Positions 8,303 through 14,952 of a DNA stretch of 18,383 nt are shown in pieces. Within the stretch, counting starts at the first letter, position 1. Every line of letters starts with the position of its first letter. This DNA is from Legionellaceae bacterium UBA2794 (GTDB lineage: Bacteria; Pseudomonadota; Gammaproteobacteria; Legionellales; Legionellaceae), in the NCBI GenBank assembly GCA_002352055.1, contig DEHS01000079.1, forward strand, positions 1 to 18,383, in the 5' to 3' direction. Both the position numbers and the translations under genes were made by a program. The notes beneath the pieces were generated by a model. The model worked only from the letters and a program-made list of their open reading frames with translations, was not told the DNA's origin and ran no database searches.

Positions 8303-8568
8303 AAAAACCACGAACCCGCGCAGTAGCATTAAACTATAACGGTAAAGGCGCGCCGCGAGTTACTGTCAAAGGTGAAGGTAAAGTAGCCGAACGTATCATT
8401 GCCACTGCGAAAGAACACAATATCCCCCTGGAGCACAATGAAGAACTCACTGCGCTATTATGCAACGTGCGTATCAATGAAGAAATTCCTCGTTCATTGT
8501 ATACCGCAGTCGCGCAAATATTGGCATTTATCTACTTTATAAATGGCAAGAAACCTGAAAGAAATTAA
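8299..8568 (+). CDS. stand-alone FlhB C-terminal-domain protein (FhlB type)
   Basis: The 89 residues match the cytoplasmic end of FlhB/YscU-family export-gate proteins: the AVALNYNGKGAPRVTVKGEG segment, then AERI--TAKEHNIPL, and a C-terminal IPRSLYTAVAQILAFIY helix. Full-length FlhB (about 380 aa) has four membrane helices and an NPTH self-cleavage site just before this segment. Here the membrane part and NPTH are both absent, and the protein starts with MKKPRTR. It resembles the separate FlhB-like proteins found beside FliK-like genes in other bacteria (Bacillus YlqH is the example I recall). It may interact with the FliK-like partner or stand in for the cleaved FlhB C-terminus. The start overlaps the fliK-like stop by ATGA. 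Confidence 0.82.
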   Translation: MKKPRTRAVALNYNGKGAPRVTVKGEGKVAERIIATAKEHNIPLEHNEELTALLCNVRINEEIPRSLYTAVAQILAFIYFINGKKPERN

Positions 8569-8573
8569 GCTAA

Positions 8574-8603
8574 TTGGCGTTTTCTGAACAAATAATCTAC
8601 AAT
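8574..8603 (+). promoter_or_regulatory. possible sigma-70 promoter of the small lipoprotein gene
   Basis: TTGGCG (8574-8579) and TACAAT (8598-8603) are 18 bases apart and end 31 bases before the ATG at 8635. The -10 is good (5/6) and the -35 moderate. Read-through from the FlhB-like gene is also possible because I see no terminator between them. Confidence 0.3.
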
Positions 8604-8634
8604 CTGGTTAAGTATCCCATAGAAGGGTCTTAAA

Positions 8635-8832
8635 ATGAAATGGATAATAATAGCAAGTATGGTAGTAATCGCTAGTGGATGCTGCTGCAGGGCAACTAAT
8701 TTGGTAGCAGTGCGTCAGGTTTCAGTAGTACCTGTGGTACCGGTGGTTTCTCCGGTGATCCAACCTGTAATTCTCGATGCGGGTTATGTTGAGCCCTTAG
8801 ACGTAACCACTACTACGATAGATTTTTACTAA
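8635..8832 (+). CDS. tiny lipoprotein (65 aa)
   Basis: A short signal sequence (MKW, then Ile/Ala/Met/Val) ends in the lipobox IASGC, so Cys16 should be lipidated; two more cysteines follow at once. The mature 50 residues are mainly Val, Pro and Thr, with VVPVVPVV and VIQPVI repeats and no charged core, which suggests an extended envelope peptide rather than an enzyme. AGAAGGG upstream supports the ATG. A strong terminator follows directly, so the coding unit ends here. Function is not known. Confidence 0.6.
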   Translation: MKWIIIASMVVIASGCCCRATNLVAVRQVSVVPVVPVVSPVIQPVILDAGYVEPLDVTTTTIDFY

Positions 8833-8839
8833 TTCATTC

Positions 8840-8874
8840 AGGCCTGACATAATTCGTCTAAATCAGGCCTTTTT
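8840..8874 (+). terminator. rho-independent terminator
   Basis: AGGCCTGA (8840-8847) and TCAGGCCT (8863-8870) form a perfect 8-bp, GC-rich stem with a 15-base loop, followed by TTTTT. It lies just after the small lipoprotein stop and insulates the effector promoter downstream. Confidence 0.85.
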
Positions 8875-8903
8875 ATGTCATTTATTTCAATATTTTATCG
8901 TGC

Positions 8904-8937
8904 TTTAATTTATCCTTAAGGTTAAAAGAGGTACAAT
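8904..8937 (+). promoter_or_regulatory. PmrA-like direct repeat and -10 of the SidP-like gene
   Basis: TTTAATTTA (8904-8912), two bases, then CTTAAGGTT (8915-8923) resemble the Legionella PmrA element cTTAATatT-N2-cTTAATtTT, with about 6 and 7 of 9 positions matching. A -10-like TACAAT (8932-8937) begins eight bases later and no good -35 exists, as expected for an activator-dependent promoter. The ATG is 29 bases further on. The same layout occurs at 18181-18213. Confidence 0.45.
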
Positions 8938-8966
8938 TAAGTCTCTAATCAAAACCAGGTTTACAC

Positions 8967-11462
8967 ATGCCTAACGAATTGATGTCTAAACAAGCGAATG
9001 CCCAGGTAATATACCTGAATCATCTGCGCGATAAAGCAATCAAAGTTGCTGAAGAAACCTTAAAACCCTGTTTTGATCCTCAAGGACGTTTATTGGTTGA
9101 AGTTACCCTGAACCAAGCCGAAATTACTGCGATAATCGATGAAATTAATAATCAATCGGGTGATCACTTTACTGAGGATAATGATGGATTGTTGGCAGCA
9201 CTGGGCCATTCTGTTACTGCCACTACTCTAATTAGCCTTGATATCAACAATCATGATACGTTACGCACCAAATTTTTAGAATTACTAAAAAAAGCTTTAA
9301 ATAAAATTGACTCATCTAAAACAAATATAATTATCGACAAACTTCAAGAACTGCCTAAAGGAAGCATCATTCCCCTGCAACAAGAATTTCATTTTCATCT
9401 TTTATTGGTGAACCGTTTATATCAAGCGTTCCCTGAACTCGATAAGGTTAGTCCCGAAACTTTTTTAATAGCACATCACGAGGCTATGATTAAAGTTAAT
9501 GAATTAGTTATGGAAACCTATGCAAAGGCTCTAGTCAACGCTCTTGTAAAAAATCCCACTAACATAAAAGATCCAATTAATGTGGCTAAGCTAAATGAGT
9601 CTCTTGATAAAGCCAGAAAATCGCTTTTTGCACAAAGCCATAAACTATTAATGCAAGAACTGATTAAAGCAACAGGTATTATTTTAGATGAATCCCATTT
9701 TAATGAAGTTGAAAAGGAAGAGTCCTTAAAGCATGTAGCTGAGAGAACTACTGCAACTGCTAACGATTTAATCCACACCGATGAAAGCCTAAAATTAGTC
9801 ACCTGGATAGCCGGATCAGAAGATACAGCCCACAATCGGGTGGCTGGAGTCAATTTTGCCCATCGCCGATTGATAAGTCACCCATTAGCAGAAAATATCA
9901 TTGAACCCAATATAAATCCGCACCTGCAAATTCGTACCCCCTCGCCTGTAGTAAAAAAAGGGCTCGGAGAAGATTCATTATACATTTCAGATGTACATTT
10001 AAAATTATCTAAAATTGTAAACCACTATCACCTCGCTGATTTATTACCCCAGGAAGAATTTAAGCCTCGCGCCTTCGTGTACAATAGCTTAACTGCTATT
10101 AACGATCCATTGGGAGATACGGGTGGTAATCTACAAACCCAAAGTGCAAAGCACATTATTCAGGGGGCTCATCAGTATAATGCTGAGCAATGGCAAAAAG
10201 AACAGCCAATTCTTTGTCTGGTGCAAAATATTTCAGTTAATGGTTTTGGGGATGAACTTGGGTACAGATCGGGAAATGATTTAACTAAAGAATCTACTTT
10301 AATGGCGGAATTGGCTTTAATCCATACTCTTTCAGATGATAAAGATTCGATTCTTATTCAGGAAATTTTTAATCATTACAAAACCTACTTAAGTTCACGC
10401 ACAGAATCTGAACGTTATTTTTTTACATCCACAGAGGGCATTAAGGCTGCTTATAAAATACACCAGTTAAAGAATAATTGGAAAGTGCAACCAACGTCAA
10501 AAGACATCACCGATACTTTATACAATACAAAACAAACTTTAAAAAAACTGATAGCTCATAACTTACATTGTGAACACAAATACTCCAAGCTCATACAATC
10601 TCTTTCCATAACCGTAGAGCAGGCCTCTATTAGCGGATGTAAAAGTGGTAATGAAAGAGCCCAGGCTATTAACAGCAGGGTCGGTATTTTTGATCAAATT
10701 ATCCACCGCCAGACCTCGTCAAAGAGTCTTAAGGAAATTAATTTTTTACTGTCACGTATCCCGTTACAAAAAGATAATGATCGTAAGACTCACGAATATA
10801 TTGTACGACTCGCTAATGATTTAAAAAATGCTCTTGATAAAGCATATAATCAATTAGGTCTTCAAAGTGCTGCTTCTTTAGTAAGTTTGGTAGACCAAGG
10901 GGCGTCAGCAAAAGTGGAGGCAAAACCGCAACATCCTTTTTACATTTCCAGAAATTTGGGAGAAGAAGAAAAATCGGTAATGAAGAATTTGCATCAGGCA
11001 AATGCTGGACGCATGCAAGCTCACAAAGAGCTAACCAAACAGATGAAAAGTGTATGGGAGGGAGAGCCCAAGTCCTGGTGGAAACGGATGAATAATAATC
11101 CACTAAAAATGTTTGGGGCAATATTAGGAATTTTATCAATAATTCCTGCAATTGCTATTGCGATTTACGCTAGTGTTGATAATCGGCTTAGAAAAATCAA
11201 TACTGCGCACAATAATGCTGATTTAAAAAAGCATAAAATAGTCCGGTCTGAAGAGGACAACAATAGTCTTAAAATAATTAAAACCCTACTAGAGAAATCA
11301 CTTCCTAAAAACCCAACCGTCAATACAGAGTTTGCTACAAATATTGAAGAATTTACCAATCAATCTTCTTCAGAAAAGATGCACCCTGAATCAGCGACTA
11401 AAAAGGACGAACCCATCGTCCTGGATGATCCCCCATCAAAATCAAATTTTAAACTCCGTTGA
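8967..11462 (+). CDS. sidP: SidP-like phosphoinositide phosphatase, Dot/Icm effector
   Basis: The 831-residue protein carries CKSGNER at 558-564, the CX5R cysteine-phosphatase loop in the form used by SidF, SidP and IpgD/SopB-type phosphoinositide phosphatases. Length and Cys position are close to Legionella SidP as I recall it (about 822 aa, Cys554); SidF is longer. SidP removes the 3-phosphate from PI(3)P and PI(3,5)P2 on host membranes after delivery by the Dot/Icm system. There is no signal peptide. A hydrophobic helix at about 714-735 follows a Trp/Lys-rich stretch and could insert in a host membrane. The last 95 residues are polar, with Glu/Ser/Lys-rich segments and FKLR at the end, consistent with a C-terminal translocation signal. 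ATG 8967 has AGG seven bases upstream. A PmrA-like box precedes the gene. The class is fairly firm; orthology to SidP rather than a paralogue is an inference. Confidence 0.75.
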   Translation: MPNELMSKQANAQVIYLNHLRDKAIKVAEETLKPCFDPQGRLLVEVTLNQAEITAIIDEINNQSGDHFTEDNDGLLAALGHSVTATTLISLDINNHDTLRTKFLELLKKALNKIDSSKTNIIIDKLQELPKGSIIPLQQEFHFHLLLVNRLYQAFPELDKVSPETFLIAHHEAMIKVNELVMETYAKALVNALVKNPTNIKDPINVAKLNESLDKARKSLFAQSHKLLMQELIKATGIILDESHFNEVEKEESLKHVAERTTATANDLIHTDESLKLVTWIAGSEDTAHNRVAGVNFAHRRLISHPLAENIIEPNINPHLQIRTPSPVVKKGLGEDSLYISDVHLKLSKIVNHYHLADLLPQEEFKPRAFVYNSLTAINDPLGDTGGNLQTQSAKHIIQGAHQYNAEQWQKEQPILCLVQNISVNGFGDELGYRSGNDLTKESTLMAELALIHTLSDDKDSILIQEIFNHYKTYLSSRTESERYFFTSTEGIKAAYKIHQLKNNWKVQPTSKDITDTLYNTKQTLKKLIAHNLHCEHKYSKLIQSLSITVEQASISGCKSGNERAQAINSRVGIFDQIIHRQTSSKSLKEINFLLSRIPLQKDNDRKTHEYIVRLANDLKNALDKAYNQLGLQSAASLVSLVDQGASAKVEAKPQHPFYISRNLGEEEKSVMKNLHQANAGRMQAHKELTKQMKSVWEGEPKSWWKRMNNNPLKMFGAILGILSIIPAIAIAIYASVDNRLRKINTAHNNADLKKHKIVRSEEDNNSLKIIKTLLEKSLPKNPTVNTEFATNIEEFTNQSSSEKMHPESATKKDEPIVLDDPPSKSNFKLR

Positions 11463-11522
11463 TGATAGTGGATTCAGCTTATTCTTTGTGCTAAAAGTAA
11501 CTTTTTTTTTGATAAAAATATA

Positions 11523-12245
11523 ATGAAAGCACTCATTTTTTTTGTATTTATCCTTTTAAATCAATTAGGCCATGCTCTTCCGAAGAATTTTGTTTATCTA
11601 CACGATATTGCCCCCGATATCATTGAAGACATACGCTATGCCACAGCAAATAATTTTATTGGCAACAAAATTCCAGGTTATAAACGTGGAGTGTGCATTC
11701 TTACTAAACAAGCGGCACAACAGCTGAAAAAAGCGCAAGCTGCAGCTAAAAACAAAGGTTATATAATTAAAGTATATGATTGTTATCGTCCGCAAAAATC
11801 AGTCAATTATTTCTATCGCTGGAGTCAAAACAGCAAGGATCAACGGTATAAAGCTGCTTATTATCCTCGGGTTAAGAAAGCGGATTTATTTAAAGAAAAA
11901 TACATTGCCCATTCCTCTGGCCATACTCGGGGTAGCACCATCGATTTAACGTTGGTACCTTTGCACCAATCGACTCAAAGTCATATTCCAATGACACGAT
12001 GCTATGCACAAACACCTGATTATAATGATGATGATTCAATAGATACGGGCACTCGCTTTGATTGCCTCGATAAAAGTGCTAATCTTGTTTATTCCGGTTT
12101 AAGTATAAAGCAAAAAGATAACCGTAAACTCCTAAAAACATTAATGATTGCAAATGGGTTTAAGCCTTATTTTTATGAGTGGTGGCACTTTACTTTAAAT
12201 AATGAACCCTACCCTGATCGTTACTTTAATTTTTCGGTTAAATAA
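11523..12245 (+). CDS. secreted D-alanyl-D-alanine dipeptidase (VanX/DdpX type)
   Basis: M15-family zinc peptidase of 240 residues. The metal and catalytic residues of VanX are all present: His134 and Asp141 in SGHTRGSTIDLT, Glu219 and His222 in EWWHF, and the transition-state arginine in CYRP (Arg89). These enzymes split D-Ala-D-Ala. A hydrophobic N-terminus ending in GHA (residue 18) indicates export, so it should act on dipeptide in the periplasm or outside, as in the Salmonella PcgL type, rather than in the cytoplasm as in vancomycin resistance. No vanH or vanA is nearby, so a resistance role is unlikely; D-Ala recycling fits better. The gene starts 60 bases after the effector stop with no clear ribosome-binding site, behind a run of nine T. 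Confidence 0.85.
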   Translation: MKALIFFVFILLNQLGHALPKNFVYLHDIAPDIIEDIRYATANNFIGNKIPGYKRGVCILTKQAAQQLKKAQAAAKNKGYIIKVYDCYRPQKSVNYFYRWSQNSKDQRYKAAYYPRVKKADLFKEKYIAHSSGHTRGSTIDLTLVPLHQSTQSHIPMTRCYAQTPDYNDDDSIDTGTRFDCLDKSANLVYSGLSIKQKDNRKLLKTLMIANGFKPYFYEWWHFTLNNEPYPDRYFNFSVK

Positions 12246-12458
12246 ATTCGGAGCTATGATAACTCATAATACTTAAAAACCGGGTTTAAAGTGCATAATC
12301 GTGCTGTGATAAGACTATTAGAGTGGCTGGAGGATAATAATAAATAAGGTGATTTGATTACCCTACTTGAAACAAACGGCACCCTTGTTGATTGTTTTTC
12401 GCCCATGTAGTAATATGTTTATCCTTTTAAGTCCATATACGAATTTGGAGATTCATCA

Positions 12459-13547
12459 ATGCGCCTATCAAAACTGTTTTTCATATCTTTAGCAATGAGT
12501 ACTCGTTTATTTGCTCAAGATGTCGCAGTAGTTGGCACCATGGAACAAACGCTTAAAACGCCACTAAAAAACACCCTGAATAAAAAACCTGCTTCTCAAA
12601 AAATCCGTCTCTTGAAAATGCACTTATCCAAGCCAGCAATTGAAACCTTGGGACAACGTTCTAATGCAACGATAAACCACCCCAGTAATTTAATCGCCTC
12701 ATCTCCACTACCACACAAAATTGAATTGGGAATGAATAATGTCCCCGTATTTAACCAAGGCAGCTACGGAACCTGCGTAACCTTCGCAACCACTGCGGCA
12801 ATGGATGCGTCAATGAACAAAGGCGATTACGTAAGCCAATTATGTCAATTACAATTAGGCTCCTATTTAGCACAAAATGGCTATGCTCCTAGTGGTTGGG
12901 ACGGTTCCATCGGTCGGTTAGTCCTAACCCAAATGGATAATTTTGGAGTAGTTAATAAAGAGAAACAAAAACTTATGGGTTGTGGTGGCATGACTGAATA
13001 CCCTCAAGACGAGCAACCCATTTCTGATAGTGGTATGGCTTTAGATCAGTTTCATCAATTAAGTGAACATTTAAATGAAACCACTGCCTGGTCTCCTATT
13101 TTAGATATGTATCAGGCTACTATGGCGCGAACTGATACAAATAAAACCCTTAATGACATCAAAGTGGCGCTCAATGAAAAAGACCGGGTCACCTTTGCGG
13201 TACTATTATTGGATTTTGACTTGGGATTAATGGGGGCTGTAGGAACTCACCATGCTAATTTCGATACTTGGGTATTGACTCCAGAAATTGCTCGAGATAT
13301 TTATTTACGACCTATGTTTGGTGGTCATGAGATGGTCATCACCGGTTATGATGATGATGCTATAGCTACCGATGAACAAGGTCATCAACATAAAGGTTTA
13401 TTAACCCTGCGAAACTCATGGGGAAATGAATTCGGTGACAAAGGTGACTTTTACATGTCTTATGATTACTTCAAAGTATTAGTTGTCGAAGCACAACGAA
13501 TTCATAGTATGCCGGCAGATGGCGGTTTAGATGCTGCAATGGTTTAA
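12459..13547 (+). CDS. secreted papain-family (C1) cysteine peptidase
   Basis: The 362-residue precursor starts with a signal peptide (MRLSK, hydrophobic core, then LFA before Gln20). The papain catalytic set is complete: Gln100 and Cys106 in NQGSYGTCVTFA, His290 in GGHEMV, and Asn319 in LRNSWGN. The region 20-90 would be a propeptide that is shorter than and different from the usual I29 inhibitor, so activation may be unusual. A Cys/Gly-rich insert lies between the Cys and His halves (about 165-270). A signal peptide with no membrane anchor fits a periplasmic enzyme or a type II secretion substrate; L. pneumophila Lpg2622, a secreted C1 peptidase, is a likely relative. GGAG lies eight bases before ATG. 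The gene is monocistronic, with a terminator behind it. Confidence 0.85.
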   Translation: MRLSKLFFISLAMSTRLFAQDVAVVGTMEQTLKTPLKNTLNKKPASQKIRLLKMHLSKPAIETLGQRSNATINHPSNLIASSPLPHKIELGMNNVPVFNQGSYGTCVTFATTAAMDASMNKGDYVSQLCQLQLGSYLAQNGYAPSGWDGSIGRLVLTQMDNFGVVNKEKQKLMGCGGMTEYPQDEQPISDSGMALDQFHQLSEHLNETTAWSPILDMYQATMARTDTNKTLNDIKVALNEKDRVTFAVLLLDFDLGLMGAVGTHHANFDTWVLTPEIARDIYLRPMFGGHEMVITGYDDDAIATDEQGHQHKGLLTLRNSWGNEFGDKGDFYMSYDYFKVLVVEAQRIHSMPADGGLDAAMV

Positions 13548-13556
13548 TTCTTTTCG

Positions 13557-13584
13557 AAGTGGAGCTGAAGATATAGCTCCATTT
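13557..13584. terminator. bidirectional terminator between convergent genes
   Basis: TGGAGCT (13560-13566) and AGCTCCA (13575-13581) make a perfect 7-bp stem with an 8-base loop, extended to 10 bp with one G-T pair by AAG/TTT. It follows the cysteine peptidase stop by nine bases and faces the end of the phosphoesterase gene. T-rich bases flank both sides, though neither tract is long. Confidence 0.6.
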
Positions 13585-13650
13585 AAGCTCTTTTAAATCT
13601 TCTGCTCCCAAAAAACAGCTCAAATTAAATAAAATAACTATCATTCCCAA

Positions 13651-14799
13651 TTACTTAACTGGGAAGGTGACGGAACACACTTGAGGGTAAACTCGAAGAC
13701 TCTTAACTCCATAAAAGTGCCCTTTTTCCAAATGATCACAGATTTGTTCCCTCGTTAACGAATCAAGACATTGAGTTAAAGTCATCTTCTCACATCCGGA
13801 AAAAATAGCGCCTTTATTACCTATAGCATGATAATGTTCTTTATTCCACGTATCCAAACTCCTCGTAAAATAAGTTGTATAATTCTTCATGGCAAAATGA
13901 TCATTGAACGAAAATATTTTCATGCCCGGATTATTTTGATGCAATCTACTAATTGATGGCGTAGATAAAGCATATACATGTCCCTTAGTTGGGAGATGTA
14001 CTTTGCGCACTTCATCCATGTGAGTATGAGCCGCAAGCAGGGTTACGTGTTCATATAAATGATAATTACTTTCCAACAGATTTAAAAAGCGTTTCAGATA
14101 TGGCGCACGCCATAAATTATTGCCGCGAAAATCCTTACCGGGAGGTATATGCATAGCAATCAGCAAATGTCGGGCATGATTATTTTTTAGCTGCAACTCA
14201 AGCCATTGTAGTTCAGCCAGTGCATCACGTTCTTGATTAGGATATATTGGTAACATGATTGGTCTGGCTGCCCAGGGTGTGGTATTTAAACTTATTAATA
14301 GAATGTCTTTATTTTCAGGAATCACATAACTGGAATAATAGCCACCACTGCGCATATGACTGTCATCAATTATCAGCTTGTCACAATACGCGCATGCTCC
14401 GTTCCAGTCTGTTGCTTCATTGAGTGGTGATATACCCTTCGACTCAAATGCCTGATAATTTCCTGCCAGAGAATCATTATTACCAGTAACATAGAAAATC
14501 GGTTTTTTTCCGGTGTTTGCCGTATATAACTTGTGAAACAAAAGAGACTCCTGTTCTCTCTTGTGTGCTGATCTAAATAAGGTGTGGGTGGGCATATCGC
14601 CTAAATGGAGGATAAAATCCACCTGTTCGCTAAGAATACTGAACTCATTCATCGCAACAGCTAGAAACTCCTTACCTGTATCTTGGCCAAACCTGGAGTT
14701 ATTCTGACTGCTGTAATGGATGTCACTAATGGTTAAAAATTGGGGGGCTGCAAAAACGGATGGTACCCAACATAAAATCAATAAAATTAGATAATTAAT
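13651..14799 (-). CDS. exported metallophosphoesterase (acid sphingomyelinase-like)
   Basis: Calcineurin-like fold with two-metal motifs in order: SDIH (Asp26, His28), GDMP (Asp68), GNND (Asn107), AMHIPPG (His217) and AHTHMD (His258, His260), numbered from the start chosen here. The spacing and the HIPPG and HTH forms fit acid sphingomyelinase and endopolyphosphatase-like phosphodiesterases. The His normally found in GNH[DE] is Asn. The usual reading would start at TTG 14781, but that leaves an 11-residue signal and no ribosome-binding site. ATT at 14799 has GGAG six bases upstream, directly follows an in-frame TAA, and gives a 17-residue signal peptide NYLILLILCWVPSVFA ending before Ala-Pro-Gln. 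I therefore annotate ATT, a rare start. Substrate unknown: sphingolipid, nucleotide or polyphosphate ester. It lies 153 bases after dacB on the same strand. Confidence 0.78.
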   Translation of the reverse strand: MNYLILLILCWVPSVFAAPQFLTISDIHYSSQNNSRFGQDTGKEFLAVAMNEFSILSEQVDFILHLGDMPTHTLFRSAHKREQESLLFHKLYTANTGKKPIFYVTGNNDSLAGNYQAFESKGISPLNEATDWNGACAYCDKLIIDDSHMRSGGYYSSYVIPENKDILLISLNTTPWAARPIMLPIYPNQERDALAELQWLELQLKNNHARHLLIAMHIPPGKDFRGNNLWRAPYLKRFLNLLESNYHLYEHVTLLAAHTHMDEVRKVHLPTKGHVYALSTPSISRLHQNNPGMKIFSFNDHFAMKNYTTYFTRSLDTWNKEHYHAIGNKGAIFSGCEKMTLTQCLDSLTREQICDHLEKGHFYGVKSLRVYPQVCSVTFPVK

Positions 14800-14952
14800 T
14801 TAATACTCCAAAACCTTGAATCCAAATGTATCCTCTTTAATTCAGCTAGAAATGCCCAGACAAATCTGCCTACTGTCAAAACCCCAGTGTTAAATAGGCC
14901 TTTAAATTTAAATAAAGCCATCCCACTTTTGGTGAGACGACTTAATTTAGTC

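Noticed and set aside
9518..9853. Open minus-strand frame of 111 codons opposite the SidP-like gene.
   Set aside because: No ribosome-binding site, no recognisable protein features; it is antisense to a strongly supported coding frame.
10813..11151. Open minus-strand frame of 112 codons opposite the SidP-like gene.
   Set aside because: Composition is what the complementary strand of the helical effector region would give; no start signal.
11502..11510. Run of nine T before the dipeptidase gene, read as the end of a terminator.
   Set aside because: No stable stem directly upstream of the T-tract.
12250..12264. Quasi-palindrome GAGCTATGATAACTC behind the dipeptidase gene.
   Set aside because: Twelve of fifteen symmetric positions but no T-tract and no known operator match.
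12246..12458. Possible small ORF after GGAGG near 12330.
   Set aside because: The nearest start (GTG) is followed by a stop after one codon.
14921..14937. Hairpin TCCCAC/GTGAGA between dacB and the phosphoesterase, possible terminator.
   Set aside because: Six pairs with a G-T wobble and no adjacent T-tract on either strand; too weak to list.
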